DNA from: Dimargaris cristalligena
Lineage: Eukaryota > Kickxellomycota > Dimargaritomycetes > Dimargaritales > Dimargaritaceae
Reading direction: 5' to 3'
DNA length: 64,000 nt
NCBI GenBank assembly: GCA_027576995.1
Contig: JANBQC010000043.1
Location: forward strand, 1-64,000
Of the stretch, positions 11,301 to 21,620 are shown piece by piece; position 1 is the first letter of the stretch, and every line of letters begins with the position of its first letter. The translations under genes were made by a program, and so were the position numbers. A model generated the notes under the pieces. That model worked only from the letters and a program-made list of their open reading frames with translations, searched no databases and had not been told where the DNA came from.

Positions 11301-14300
11301 TTACTCGAAGTAACGGGGTTCATTAAAGACGTGGTAAAAATGACCACGTACGCCCTTACCACGGAACTGGGCGGGGAAATGCAGGGCCGGCGGGTAGTGG
11401 TCTTCACTAACCCGCAGGTTTTGGGCTGACCGCGCGTCAACGGCGGTATTATTATAGGTATTGTCATCCACGATAAACTTGCCCATTTGGATTTCGGTAT
11501 CAGTGATCGTGCCCCGGGACACCCGGGCGTAACCGGCGCGCTGCAGTCCACGGTAGGCCACGTACTGGCACCAACGGTCCGAATCCGAGGGATCGATATC
11601 GTGCATACGACCATCATTAATTAGAATATTGTAGATCTTTTGGTGGGGCTTGGTCACGACGTAGCCCAGGAAAACGAAAGGGTTGTAAGACTCGCGCATA
11701 ATGCGGGCCAGTTCGGTAGTTTGCAGGAACCGATCAATGGGGTCTTCCTCTTGGCCGTTGTGGGATACAATCACGTCCACCTCCTTGCCGTAGACGTCCA
11801 AGGTGGCGTAAATGGCGCAGGCCAATTCACCATCCGGCGAAGGGAGGAGGTGATGGCTGGACCGCTTAATGGGGAATTTGGATAACATCGCACAGCCCCA
11901 GGTGTGTTTAATGGGGGATGGGCCATAGTCGGTGTACATGTTCAGTTCTTCGGCGAGGGACTGCAGGAAATCCCGGTTACCCATAATGATACGGCCCAGG
12001 TCGGATTCCAGGAGACCAATCACATCGATTTCGAGTTCCCGGATGGCGTTAATCATACGCCGTTCGCTCACCCACATGTTGTTGTCCAGCGCAAAATGGA
12101 TGGTCCAAATGGCGGTGGTCAGCACTTTAGCCTCGGGGTGGTAGGGAGCAGGGGTTTCGGTCGGTACCCGCACCAGCATTACACCAAAGGCGAGGGCCAG
12201 CAGGCCCGCCCAGGTGGACAAGACCTGGCGCTTCTGGTAGCGGGTAAAGCGCCGGGAAATGAAACCAGAGTAGTTGCGCAGAGCGGCGGGGGCGTGGCGA
12301 ACCGCAGAACTGTCCAAAGCACTAGTGAATCCCAGGCCGATTAGAGCCATCATCACGGACAGGACCACCCAGGTACGTTCCCGGAGCACCGGACCTCCAG
12401 GCACAAAGGCGTAGGCAACCACCCAGACATGGGCCAGGACGAGGAGGCAGTAGATGAACATGGCCAATCCGAGGGTGCGACCCGGGGCGAAGCGACTAGC
12501 GGACTGGATGAAGAGGGGGGTAATGGAAGTGGCAAAGGCGGCCATCAGGACACCGCCCAAGAAGCCAGGGGTACCGGGGAAGGTGTAGAGGATAGCGGTG
12601 AATACACAGCCGGCACCGAACCAGGCCCAGGAGCGCACAAAGGCACGCGGGCTCAGCATAGCACCCACGATTTGGGCAAAGATGATCAGAAAGCCCCACG
12701 GAACGGGGCTAGGACCGGGGTTGGGGTAGCCGTCCACGACCCAGCGGGAAATGGTGGAGGAGTCGGTGTACATGCTGTGAAGGCAGAAGATCAGCGAACC
12801 CAGGCCGGCGGAAGAGGCCAAGCCAGCCAGGGCAGAGGCCCCGCCCCTTTGACCAAGGTTGGAAGCTTTCTTTTCAGCCGAATCCAAAGGACCGGAGCCG
12901 GGAGTAGGGCTGGTGGGGTGGAGGCGTTCACGCGGATCGGAGTCGAAGGCGGTACCGCCGCGCACGAGAATGTCGACACAGGCGGCCAGGCCCAGGACCA
13001 GGGCCACTCCGTTCCAACCCCCGGTTTCCTGGTTCATGATGGGCCAGGCCAGGTTGTTGGTACGTCCCATGGCCTTGACGATGACGCTAAAGACAAGACC
13101 GGTAAGCCAGGTCATTACGTCGTAGTCCAGACGACCCACTAGAGCGGGGCCTTTGGATTCGTACCAAGTAGCGGCCCAGGTCAGGGTCGACAGACCAGTG
13201 CCAGCGGACACCATCAAGAGACGAGGGATGGGGTCGGGAACCATGTAGGCGGCGATGCCCACCAGGGAGAGCGCGTGGAAGATGGCCCGGTGAGTACGGA
13301 TAAGGCGACGGAGAGGGCCAATCCCCAGCAAGAAGGGGCTGAGGGTAATGAACAAAAAGGCTTCGTACCCCGAGATACCCATGTGCCAGAGGGGGAAGTA
13401 CCAAATACAGGCGCCCAGGGCAGTGAACAGGGTCCAGAAGACGAAGGCCATGTAGCTATCGGCGACGAAGTGGCGCAGACCGGGGCTGAGAAGACAGCCG
13501 ATGAAACCGGAGCGCACAGTAGCCTCGGCAGCAGCAGCGGTGTCGGGATCGGCCAATACGGCCAGATGGGAGGCATCCGTCTTCTTATTAGAGGCGGCAC
13601 TGGCGCGCACCACGATATCGACGAGCGAGAACTCGAAAACGGAGACGGCATCAAAGGCCACGTCCAGAATAATCAGGGACCATTCGAAAATGGCGTAGAT
13701 GGAGTAAGCGCCGGGAACGTGGTGGACCTTGTGCTGGATGAAATAGTAGACCAGGGGAACGATGGCGGCAAAAAAACTGAAAAAGAAAATGCCACGCCAT
13801 TTCTTGGCGGCCTCGAGGCCGCGGCGATGGGTCAGGGCCAGAGGCGTGTAGGCGGTGGTGGAGAGCATACACAGCATGTAGGGGAGGGTGCACAGCATAT
13901 ACGTAATCATAGCCACATCGTGGGTGGTGTGGTCGTCGGTGGAAGTGATATACACCCAACCGCCGCAGCTTACGGTGCGCACCAAACCTACGCCCAGGAG
14001 CACTTTGGGGGTCCACTGGGCCCGGCCCTGGGGGGTGGCCTGACACAGGGCAAACCAGAGGAGGATGAGCAGAAACCGGGGGCCGGCGGTCAAAGCAATC
14101 AGAATCTGGAAGATGGAGCGGGCGGGGTAGCGGTCGCCGATGGTGGCACTGACACTGGGCAACCACTCCTGGGGGTAGCCGAAGAATTCATTACGAACGA
14201 TCTTGTGGTAGTGGGTGTAACAGGCCACGGCAAAGGCGGCAGCAAAGGCGAGGTAGGCAAAGGTGGTGTGAAGCTGGGCGATCCAGGTACCGGGCAATCT

Positions 14301-14411
14301 GAGAAGGGGGGTGGCGGGTGACTGCGGGTCGTCACAGGCATGGTCGGGGTCGGAGTCGGTCAACATCCCGCCCGTGTTGATGGTGGCTGGTGAACGATTC
14401 ACCAAAGGCAT
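11301..14411 (-). CDS. CWH43: Cwh43, GPI-anchor lipid remodelling protein
   Basis: Cwh43 is an ER/endomembrane protein that in yeast exchanges the GPI-anchor lipid for ceramide. The product (1036 aa) has the full fungal architecture: an N-terminal PGAP2-like multi-pass domain, a central multi-pass region reaching to about residue 750, and a C-terminal luminal domain (about 765-1036) related to the endonuclease/exonuclease/phosphatase fold. The C-terminal part carries hallmark stretches: IWTIHFALDNNMW, DVIGLLESD, IIMGNRD, YGPSPIKHTWGCAMLSKFPI, MHDIDPSDSDRWCQY and YARVSRGTITDTEIQMGKF. I start it at the ATG at 14411 (context CACCATGCC); an open extension to 14489 begins with TTG and adds no conserved sequence. 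No intron is needed. A long GC-rich antisense frame overlaps it but is a shadow. Confidence 0.95.
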   Translation of the reverse strand: MPLVNRSPATINTGGMLTDSDPDHACDDPQSPATPLLRLPGTWIAQLHTTFAYLAFAAAFAVACYTHYHKIVRNEFFGYPQEWLPSVSATIGDRYPARSIFQILIALTAGPRFLLILLWFALCQATPQGRAQWTPKVLLGVGLVRTVSCGGWVYITSTDDHTTHDVAMITYMLCTLPYMLCMLSTTAYTPLALTHRRGLEAAKKWRGIFFFSFFAAIVPLVYYFIQHKVHHVPGAYSIYAIFEWSLIILDVAFDAVSVFEFSLVDIVVRASAASNKKTDASHLAVLADPDTAAAAEATVRSGFIGCLLSPGLRHFVADSYMAFVFWTLFTALGACIWYFPLWHMGISGYEAFLFITLSPFLLGIGPLRRLIRTHRAIFHALSLVGIAAYMVPDPIPRLLMVSAGTGLSTLTWAATWYESKGPALVGRLDYDVMTWLTGLVFSVIVKAMGRTNNLAWPIMNQETGGWNGVALVLGLAACVDILVRGGTAFDSDPRERLHPTSPTPGSGPLDSAEKKASNLGQRGGASALAGLASSAGLGSLIFCLHSMYTDSSTISRWVVDGYPNPGPSPVPWGFLIIFAQIVGAMLSPRAFVRSWAWFGAGCVFTAILYTFPGTPGFLGGVLMAAFATSITPLFIQSASRFAPGRTLGLAMFIYCLLVLAHVWVVAYAFVPGGPVLRERTWVVLSVMMALIGLGFTSALDSSAVRHAPAALRNYSGFISRRFTRYQKRQVLSTWAGLLALAFGVMLVRVPTETPAPYHPEAKVLTTAIWTIHFALDNNMWVSERRMINAIRELEIDVIGLLESDLGRIIMGNRDFLQSLAEELNMYTDYGPSPIKHTWGCAMLSKFPIKRSSHHLLPSPDGELACAIYATLDVYGKEVDVIVSHNGQEEDPIDRFLQTTELARIMRESYNPFVFLGYVVTKPHQKIYNILINDGRMHDIDPSDSDRWCQYVAYRGLQRAGYARVSRGTITDTEIQMGKFIVDDNTYNNTAVDARSAQNLRVSEDHYPPALHFPAQFRGKGVRGHFYHVFNEPRYFE

Positions 14412-16097
14412 GGTGGTGTTACACGGACAGTGAACAAATGGCAGTAAAACCCTAAAGGGGTGGAGAGTTGAACCAGCAGCAAAAGACAAATGGGCGAATG
14501 ATCAAATGGATAGGGAACAAAGAGAGGACGCGCGCGGCGGGGTATTGGGCTCCGCACTACCTCGGAGAATACCACTACGAACAAAAGGGAATAATAATAA
14601 TCGGAAAAGCAGTGGTGGTGGTATAATAGAATAAGGTGAGTGGCACCGTGGGAGGTGGGGCGGAAGAAGAACGAAGGCCTATGGGCCAGGGGCCTTGGCT
14701 GAAACCCCACAGATTTTGCATTGGCTGGGAATAGCACCGCCTATTTGCCTCCGACCGCTTGCGTAATTGTAGCCATGGAATGTATGCTTAAGAAGAATTA
14801 GTGGATCGGCCTGTTTGGTTATGCCGCCGCTAATGCAGGATTATTTAAAATGGCCGAGTCATTACCATGTCTATGGAAACCAGAAATCCCAATTTACACC
14901 CGAAAAAGGCATATCTTTGCCAATTTTGAAAGAATTTTCTTATCTACGGAATCGATAAACAAAGAGGCAAAATATCCCAGGTACACGCCAAAAAGGGACA
15001 GGCATCTAACAAACTACTCAGCCAGTGTCCACTACTAATGATTGTAAGGGGATATATAGCATGTGCCAAATTTCCCTAACAGGGGGTGATGAATGATATA
15101 TTGCCATTAGAGCCGAACTCACCTCCCCCATACCTAAATGCATTACATGCCAATTGTATTAAATCGGGACGTCGGATTTGTCGCCAGGTAGTGCCAAATT
15201 ATATATACTCCACGATTGCCCAGATCCTAAAGGGAATGTTTCACTGGTGCTAGAGCGTCCTGCAGTATTCTGCGCTTGGGAAAGAGCGGACCTGAACTGA
15301 AACCTGTCGATTAAATGAATCACGCAAAAGAAGGTTTCCGCGGCAGCTCTCAGATGAAGTAGAGTTTTATTTAAAGTGAATCTAGGGCAGGCGACCTTTT
15401 GGTCATAATTTGCCATCCACAGGGAACATATTAAAGGATAAATAGCTCAAAAACCCGCAAAAGCTACAAATAAAGAGGGAAAGGATATGGGCGGCAGCTC
15501 TCAGGGAGGGGGCCTTAAATGAGCAAGTAGGAGAGGAGGGGACACACAAATATACACTTGTCTCTGGTTGATATGGCTACAACTATAATCCGAAGCCATT
15601 TATAGACAGGAAACGGTTAGGATGAGAGAAGCGATACTCCTCACAGCCAACTCTTTCATCACGTGACCGATTAAACCTATCCCACTCCCGTCTCCCTTTT
15701 TTCCAAGCTAATCAATACTGGCCTGGCCCATTTTGCTGTAAACTAAAGGAATAAGGAGGACGGCTCCTTCATTTTTTTCCGGGTTGGTGCATTCTGTATG
15801 GCCTAGCTACGTGAGGACAGGCAAATTCCAAAGGATAAAATTATATCTAACCAGCAATGTAAAAAAACCAAGAGAGAATCTCCTCCCCCGCCTCGTATCA
15901 ATAATATCCATACTTGCACTTGTGCTGGGCCGAGACTATCGCCGGCGTTTTCTGCATTTCCCTTGACGTCGTTGTAGATACCACATTGAGGCTTCGTTTG
16001 GTTCTATTTTGCTTACCGTTGCTGTGTACCTTTCAGCTGACCGTCTTCGCTTCGACACCCCACTATCTCCTCCTCCTCTCCGTGCATTTCCCACACC
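14412..16097. other. divergent intergenic region between CWH43 and UTP15
   Basis: Pyrimidine-rich leader sequence precedes both start codons. Two ATG-initiated small frames, 14850-15038 (+, 62 aa) and 15159-15416 (-, 85 aa), are open but unrecognised and may be chance. A palindromic CACGTG site is annotated separately at 15658-15668. Confidence 0.35.
15658..15668. promoter_or_regulatory. CACGTG (E-box/bHLH-type) site upstream of UTP15
   Basis: ATCACGTGACC contains the palindrome TCACGTGA about 430 bp upstream of the UTP15 ATG. CACGTG is the core bound by Cbf1/Pho4/Mitf-type bHLH factors in fungi and animals. The nine bases CACGTGACC recur upstream of SNX4. Binding is inferred only. Confidence 0.35.
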
Positions 16098-17924
16098 ATG
16101 TCAATATACCGCTGGAATCGTCGCTGGCAGCACGATCCCCTCAAGGTCCAGCCCCTTCCGGTCCCCAAGGCCGCCCAGGTTCTCCAGCGGGACCAAACGG
16201 GTGACTCGGCCTACTGGAAGTCCTTTGAATCTCCCGTCATTATCAAGGAGTTCGCCACCGTGAATTCCCTGTGCTTTTCCCCCGCCGCGCCCCATGACCT
16301 GATAGTGGCGTCGTCCAGCCGCGTGCAGATTTACGACCGGTCCACCTGCGAGCTCAAGAAATCCATCGCGCGGTTCAAGCATACCGTGCTCTCGGCCGAA
16401 ACCCGCCAGGACGGTCGGGTCCTGCTGGCCGCCGACGAGTCCGGGCAGCTGCAGCTGTTTGACCTGTCGAGTCGAACCATTTTGCGAACCCTGCGGGGCC
16501 ATACCGGCGCCGTGCACCGGGCCCGTTTTGTCCCCAGCAGCTCCCTAGTAGCGTCGTGTTCCGATGACCGAACCGTACGGGTCTGGGATATCCCCTCCGA
16601 GCGGACGCTGTCCACCTTTACCGACCATACCGATTATGTGCGGGCCCTGGATGTGTGCCCCACGAACCCCAATTTGTTGGTGACCGGGTCCTATGACCAT
16701 TCCCTCAAGGTGTTTGACCTGCGCGCCGGTAAGTGTACCCTATCCGTCAACCACGCTGATCCCATCGAAGACGTGCTGGCCTTTACGTCGGGCACCATGT
16801 TTGCCGTGGCCGGCGGCCCTACTATCACCATGTACGACGGTCTCATGAACGGGTCCGAGATTTGCTCGCTCGACAATTTCCAAAAAACCGTCACTTCCCT
16901 CACCTTTGATTCGACCCGGACCAAACTGCTGACCAGTTCGCTCGACCGTCAGGTGAAGATCTTCAATTTGGCTACTTTCGAGTGTACCTTCACCGCCAAC
17001 TACCCCATGCCTGTCCTGCGGGTGGCGCTGGACCCCACTGAAACGCGCCTGGTGGCCGGCATGTCCGGCGGCACCCTGGACATCCGCCGTCGTTTGGTGG
17101 ATCAGCCGGGCGCCAAGGGCCAGGAATTCCTGAGCGATATGGCTAATAAGCAGCTGACCCGGTCCGACCGCCACAACGGCCGATCGCATTTTGCCTTTGA
17201 TATGAATGGCGGCGATGACTCCGACTCTGATGAGGGTGCGGCTGCCAGTCGCGCCAACAAAAAAGGCAAGGGTCGCCGGGGTAAAGAGCAACGTGGACCA
17301 GCGGTCGAGCCTGGTAAACAGGTCTTCCTGGACGCCTTTATGAGCGAAGATGAAGATGAAGGCGGCCGTCCTTCCAATATCGCAATCCCTAAAATTCTAG
17401 CCCGGAAGGCCGCGGCCTCCAAAGGCGGGCGGTCGTCGGCGACAGCGGGTCGAAAGCAGCCCCCCAAATACCACATGTTCGAACAAGAACTCCGCCGATT
17501 CCGGTATGCCGACGCGGTGGACAAGGCGTTCGATAAGGAAAACCGGGTAAACGACGCTACCCGGATGGCCCTGCTTCAGGAATTAATCAACCGGGATGCG
17601 CTCGAACGGGCCCTCAGTGGTCGGGGTCTGCCATTTGTCCGCCGGCTACTAGCCCTCGTCGGTCGGCACATTGAGAACGTCTACTACGCCGACGTCCTAG
17701 CTCCCGTCCTACACCTGCTCTTGGACCTGTACGCCCCCATAATGGAGGCCGATGAACTGGCCGAAATGCAGTTATTGAAAATTACGGAGCGGGTGGAGAA
17801 ACAACTCGCTCTGCATAATTGTATCGCGCAGGCCCAGGCTAAACTAGAGATGTTGGTCGGGTGCAGTAAAATGGCCACCGAGATTGACTTGGCGCCCGGA
17901 GATGATAAGTTTCCGAAGATGTAG
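16098..17924 (+). CDS. UTP15: U3 snoRNP / t-UTP protein Utp15
   Basis: Utp15 belongs to the t-UTP (UtpA) subcomplex of the nucleolar small-subunit processome and supports rDNA transcription and early 18S rRNA processing. In the 608-aa product, residues 39-55 carry the family entry motif YWKSFESPVIIKEFATV. A WD40 propeller follows to about residue 345, with repeats such as TLRGHTGAVHRARFVP, DDRTVRVWDIP, GSYDHSLKVFD and SSLDRQVKIFNLA. A charged Asp/Ser/Glu-rich and Lys/Arg-rich linker occupies about 365-440. The UTP15 C-terminal helical domain occupies about 450-600, including FRYADAVDKAF and ELINRDALERALSGR. The ATG at 16098 (CACACCATG) is the first in frame and no intron is needed. The antisense frames are shadows. 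Confidence 0.95.
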   Translation: MSIYRWNRRWQHDPLKVQPLPVPKAAQVLQRDQTGDSAYWKSFESPVIIKEFATVNSLCFSPAAPHDLIVASSSRVQIYDRSTCELKKSIARFKHTVLSAETRQDGRVLLAADESGQLQLFDLSSRTILRTLRGHTGAVHRARFVPSSSLVASCSDDRTVRVWDIPSERTLSTFTDHTDYVRALDVCPTNPNLLVTGSYDHSLKVFDLRAGKCTLSVNHADPIEDVLAFTSGTMFAVAGGPTITMYDGLMNGSEICSLDNFQKTVTSLTFDSTRTKLLTSSLDRQVKIFNLATFECTFTANYPMPVLRVALDPTETRLVAGMSGGTLDIRRRLVDQPGAKGQEFLSDMANKQLTRSDRHNGRSHFAFDMNGGDDSDSDEGAAASRANKKGKGRRGKEQRGPAVEPGKQVFLDAFMSEDEDEGGRPSNIAIPKILARKAAASKGGRSSATAGRKQPPKYHMFEQELRRFRYADAVDKAFDKENRVNDATRMALLQELINRDALERALSGRGLPFVRRLLALVGRHIENVYYADVLAPVLHLLLDLYAPIMEADELAEMQLLKITERVEKQLALHNCIAQAQAKLEMLVGCSKMATEIDLAPGDDKFPKM

Positions 17925-18710
17925 AAATAGTACTACGGGCTGGGCGACCTTTTCTTTTTTATAGGGATTTCTATACATTTTAATTATTACTCTTCTGTCT
18001 GGGCTGTGTTTGGTCTAACCCATATGCACACCGATTGCCGGTTTCCTCCACTTCGTGTTTTCATGAACTCTGTTTTTTTAATATGCTGGGGTTCCTATGG
18101 GAGATTCCCCTTTGCGGGGAGTCCTATCGTATAAAAACTATTACTCTTATATACTATTTTTTTCTAGAGGTGGGTGGGTGTTGATAGCGTTCCTTCACTG
18201 GGATCCTTCATGAACTACTAGGCCGTGTGTTAATCAACTCAAAGTAGGACTGTTTGATCAGAGCTATATGGCCGAGATGGATGCATTCTAATTTCCCATT
18301 GCAGAAAGAGAAGAGAAGAGGATAATAGGCTACAGGGTACACGTGACCACGTGCTTAGGATCAAACCAGGGGATTGGTTTCAGAGCACGGGAGGGAGGAG
18401 GCTTCCCTCTATGCTCTACACCTATCTTTGCCTGGAAAGAGCCTTGGCAAGTAGCGTCATATTAGGCAGCCTTGACTTCCACCTAGAACAAGTCTCAAAG
18501 CCACCGGGAAGGAGGCTCTCCTCCGCACCACATCACGCGCATTGGCCCTCACTTCGACCCATTCTACCTCTCCTTATTCCTTGTTTGGTTAGTTTCCATT
18601 GGTTCAGTTCCATCTCCGACTTTGTGCTTCTGGACCACTCCTTCTGGTGTCGGTTGAATTTTCCCTCTTACTCTCTCACATACTCCGTCACACACCCTCG
18701 TCCAACCTAG
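17925..18710. other. UTP15-SNX4 intergenic region
   Basis: The first 350 bp are AT-rich with T-runs, as expected for UTP15 3' end formation. The second half is a pyrimidine-rich SNX4 leader. Tandem CACGTG sites are annotated at 18340-18353. No further gene was recognised. Confidence 0.45.
18340..18353. promoter_or_regulatory. tandem CACGTG sites upstream of SNX4
   Basis: CACGTGACCACGTG holds two CACGTG palindromes spaced by two bases, about 360 bp upstream of the SNX4 ATG. Paired E-boxes are a bHLH-type regulatory pattern; control of an autophagy/endosome gene by such a factor is inferred, not shown. Confidence 0.45.
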
Positions 18711-20794
18711 ATGGGGGACTCCGAATATGACCAGGTCAGCTGGAACCAGTCGCCGTCCAAGCCCACCAGCAAGTCGCCACCCACCTCCGCCAAGCGCACC
18801 GTACCAGCCGTGAGTCCGGTCGTCGTGGATGATCCGCTGGGTCTCATGTCCTCGCAAATCTACCAGCAGTCACCTCCCGTGAGCCCTAGTCCCGAAACCC
18901 CCGCTAAGCCGTCCACCGAAAAAAGCCCCCTGGTCAGCAGTTCCCCGTTGAGGAGTGACCGGCCTCCCAAGCTGGCTACCTCTCCACCGGCCCAGCCCCA
19001 TCGCTTAGCCTCTTCCCCGTCGGTGCAGCCCCAGTGGAGCCCTCCCTCGACCGCCGGAACTCGCCCGGAAGCTCCGGCCGCCTCCCTGATTGACCCCTTT
19101 GACTCATCGTGGGGGGAATTCCCCACCGCTGACGCCAGTGCTCCCCCGGCCCTCTGGTCCCGCTCTCCGGCCCAGTCCCCCACATTTCCCGCAGGCAGTC
19201 CCCCGCACCGAACGTCCGCGGGGTTCGACCGGGGGGACCCCGCGTCCAGTGGTATCGGCCCCAGCACGTTGCCTATTCATTCCTCACCGGCGTTCACTTC
19301 CGACCCAAGTGGCTTCGCCGCCGGTGGTTCGCCCTCTTCCGTGGGTTCCGCCGATGCCTGCCCTTACGAAATCCACGTATCCGATCCGCGTAAAGAGAGC
19401 GACGGTACGGCCCAGGCCCACATCTCTTACCTGGTGTCCTCCCTCAAGAAGATCCCCGGATCGGACCACCGCAGTAAAACCACGCTGCGTCGCCGTTACC
19501 AGGATTTCGTCTGGCTGCACTCCAACCTTAGCAAAGACTACCCCGCCTGCGCCCTGCCACCGCTTCCGGGCAAGTACCGGATGGAATATATTACGGGTGA
19601 CCGCTTCAGCGATGACTTTGTGCAGAAGCGCCGTTCCTGCCTAGAGCGGTTCCTGACCCGGTTAGCGCGCCACCCTCTGCTGCGCACCAGTCACTACTTT
19701 GTCGTATTTTTGGAGGCGCGGGACTGGAGTTCCGAATACGAGGAAAAGGCCAAGGGCGAGAGCATGCTGGAGAATCTCAGCGACGCCTTTTTGAACGCCT
19801 TTTCCAAGATTAAGAAACGCGACGAAAAATTCATCGAGATCAAGGAAATCGTCGACAAGTTAGAAGAGAATCTCACCGCGGTGGAGAAACTCTACTCCCG
19901 GATCGGTAAACGCGAGACTGAGGCCGCCGAAGCTTACGCCGAATTGAGCAAAGGTCTACTGGAACTGAGCCGACTCGAGTCGGGGGTGACACAACCCCTG
20001 GCCGCGGCCGGACGGACGGTGGGCCGATTCAGCGACCAACTCAAGACCCTTACGGGCGGGATTGACGAAACGTACCTCAGTCAAATCCACGAATACATCG
20101 CCTACAGCCACTGCTTCAAGGCCATCCTCAAACTGCGGGACCAGAAGCAGGTCGACTTCGAAGAACTATCCCACTACCTGCAGACCACCACGGCGGAATT
20201 GGAACGTATCTCCCAAAACCAGAGTGCCTCGCTGGGCGGCTTTACCTCGTTCATTAAGGGCAAGTACCGTGAAATGAAAGGAGTGGACCACGAGCAATTG
20301 CGGCGGGAGCGGATCGCTAGACTAGAAAAGAAGGTCAGCGAACTCCAACCCGCTGTCGAAGTCAGTCACGAGGAGGCCACCAAGTGCTCCGACATTGTGA
20401 CCAAGGAATTGGACGTGTTTCAGAACATTAAAACGGCGGACTTCAAGCAGCATCTGGGTGACCTGGCTGACCACCAAATCCAATTTTACGAACGGGTAAG
20501 TACAATCGGATATGAGGCGGGTTAAAGAGAGAGAGAGAGAGAGAGTGTGTGTGTGTGTGTGTGTGGTTAGGTGGCTTTGATTGAAACCCTGTGTTCTATT
20601 ATGAATTATAGCATCGGATTCTATTGCCAATCATGAGCCTATCCAACCACTTTCGCCGAGATCTAATGCCGTAAATATAACCACATCCATTGTATATTTC
20701 CTTATTCGCCCCATCTTATTTAATGAACGTGCAGGCCATGGCCACTTGGGAGAGTTTAATTCCCATGCTGGAAAGCGTCGAGCTGGACGACTAA
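18711..20794 (+). CDS. SNX4: sorting nexin Snx4/Atg24 (PX-BAR), two exons
   Basis: Snx4 is a phosphatidylinositol-3-phosphate-binding sorting nexin of endosomes that retrieves cargo to the Golgi and supports selective autophagy. The product (614 aa) has a Pro/Ser-rich disordered N-terminus (1-210), a PX domain (about 217-335) with the core RRRYQDF and the proline loop PPLPGKYRMEYI, and a C-terminal BAR-like coiled-coil region (about 345-614) including GVDHEQLRRERI. Exon 1 is 18711-20495 and exon 2 is 20735-20794. The intron (GTAAGT...GCAG) is in phase 0 and joins QFYER to AMATWESLIPMLESVELDD, restoring the conserved Trp-Glu-x-Leu-Ile-Pro terminus of the family. Without splicing the frame would end in an unrelated nine-residue tail. 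The start ATG is preceded by an in-frame TAG. Confidence 0.93.
20496..20734 (+). other. SNX4 intron
   Basis: GTAAGT donor after a complete Arg codon, GCAG acceptor, 239 bp, phase 0. It contains a (GA)n(GT)n microsatellite. The splice restores the conserved SNX4 C-terminus. Confidence 0.85.
20526..20564 (+). repeat. (GA)n(GT)n microsatellite in the SNX4 intron
   Basis: About ten AG/GA units run directly into about ten TG/GT units. The compound dinucleotide repeat lies 30 bp inside the intron. Confidence 0.9.
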
Positions 20795-21620
20795 GCCCCG
20801 AACAGTTGGTCAACGAGGTTCTCTCCCCTTTGCGTCGATAATTATCCATGCAATCCAATGTGCTCGATACCGCCAACCCATTTGATGGCCAACCGGTCGG
20901 TCCGGATATCGAGTAGCCGAATAGATTAGACTGAACCTCGTCTTTCCATCATTACAAGCCTACCTTTAATAAGTTTTTTTCTTTCGTTATGTACAATTAT
21001 TTATCTGTTCCCAATACCCACTGGCTGCTTTTCAGCAAGTTTGTCGTTTAATAAATCAGCCATTGTTTTATTTACCAGCACCTGGTCGACTCTAGTCGCG
21101 TTAGAATTGGTTAAACAGTTCTCAGCCATGACATTCGTCCCGATCATTGTGCCATACACCGCCCCACTGACGAGTTAATTTGCCAAATCGGCTTGAATGG
21201 TGGTTGATCCATTGGCGGTAAATTTGCTGGAAAATCAAAGTTTAGCGGCCATTTTGATAATTGTGTGTTAGCAACCCTTGAGAGGTTGTTGACAAGAGAG
21301 GCAGTATTACTAGCCTTGTTTAACATTACTTTTTATGATGTTATCCATCAAGTGAAGCCAGGGTATATCTCCCAGCCCCATGAAAGGCCAGGACTAGGCG
21401 ACGCATTTCCACTGGGGCAGAGTAGCTGGCCCATGAGCCCGAAACAACCTGACTGCTACCCATTCAATACCCCCCCTACTGGACAATACCATCTCAATAC
21501 TCCTTCATTCAAGGGCATTGTACTTCTTTACCCCGCCAACTTTGCTACCTGTGTTTTCATTATAACCGATCCGCCTTGGGCTAGTAGTTACCTTATACTA
21601 GTCCCACCCCTACCTTTACC
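20795..21620. other. intergenic region between SNX4 and the DDB1-family gene
   Basis: AT-rich first half, then C-rich sequence before the next start codon. Some open frames occur but none shows family features; nothing else was recognised. Confidence 0.4.

Noticed and set aside
13275..14321. 348-codon open frame antisense to CWH43
   Set aside because: GC-rich codon usage of CWH43 leaves the opposite strand open; composition is Gly/Glu/His-rich with no family features, while the sense frame is a full Cwh43.
14412..14489. 26-residue upstream extension of CWH43
   Set aside because: Begins with TTG rather than ATG, adds no conserved residues, and the ATG at 14411 has a good context.
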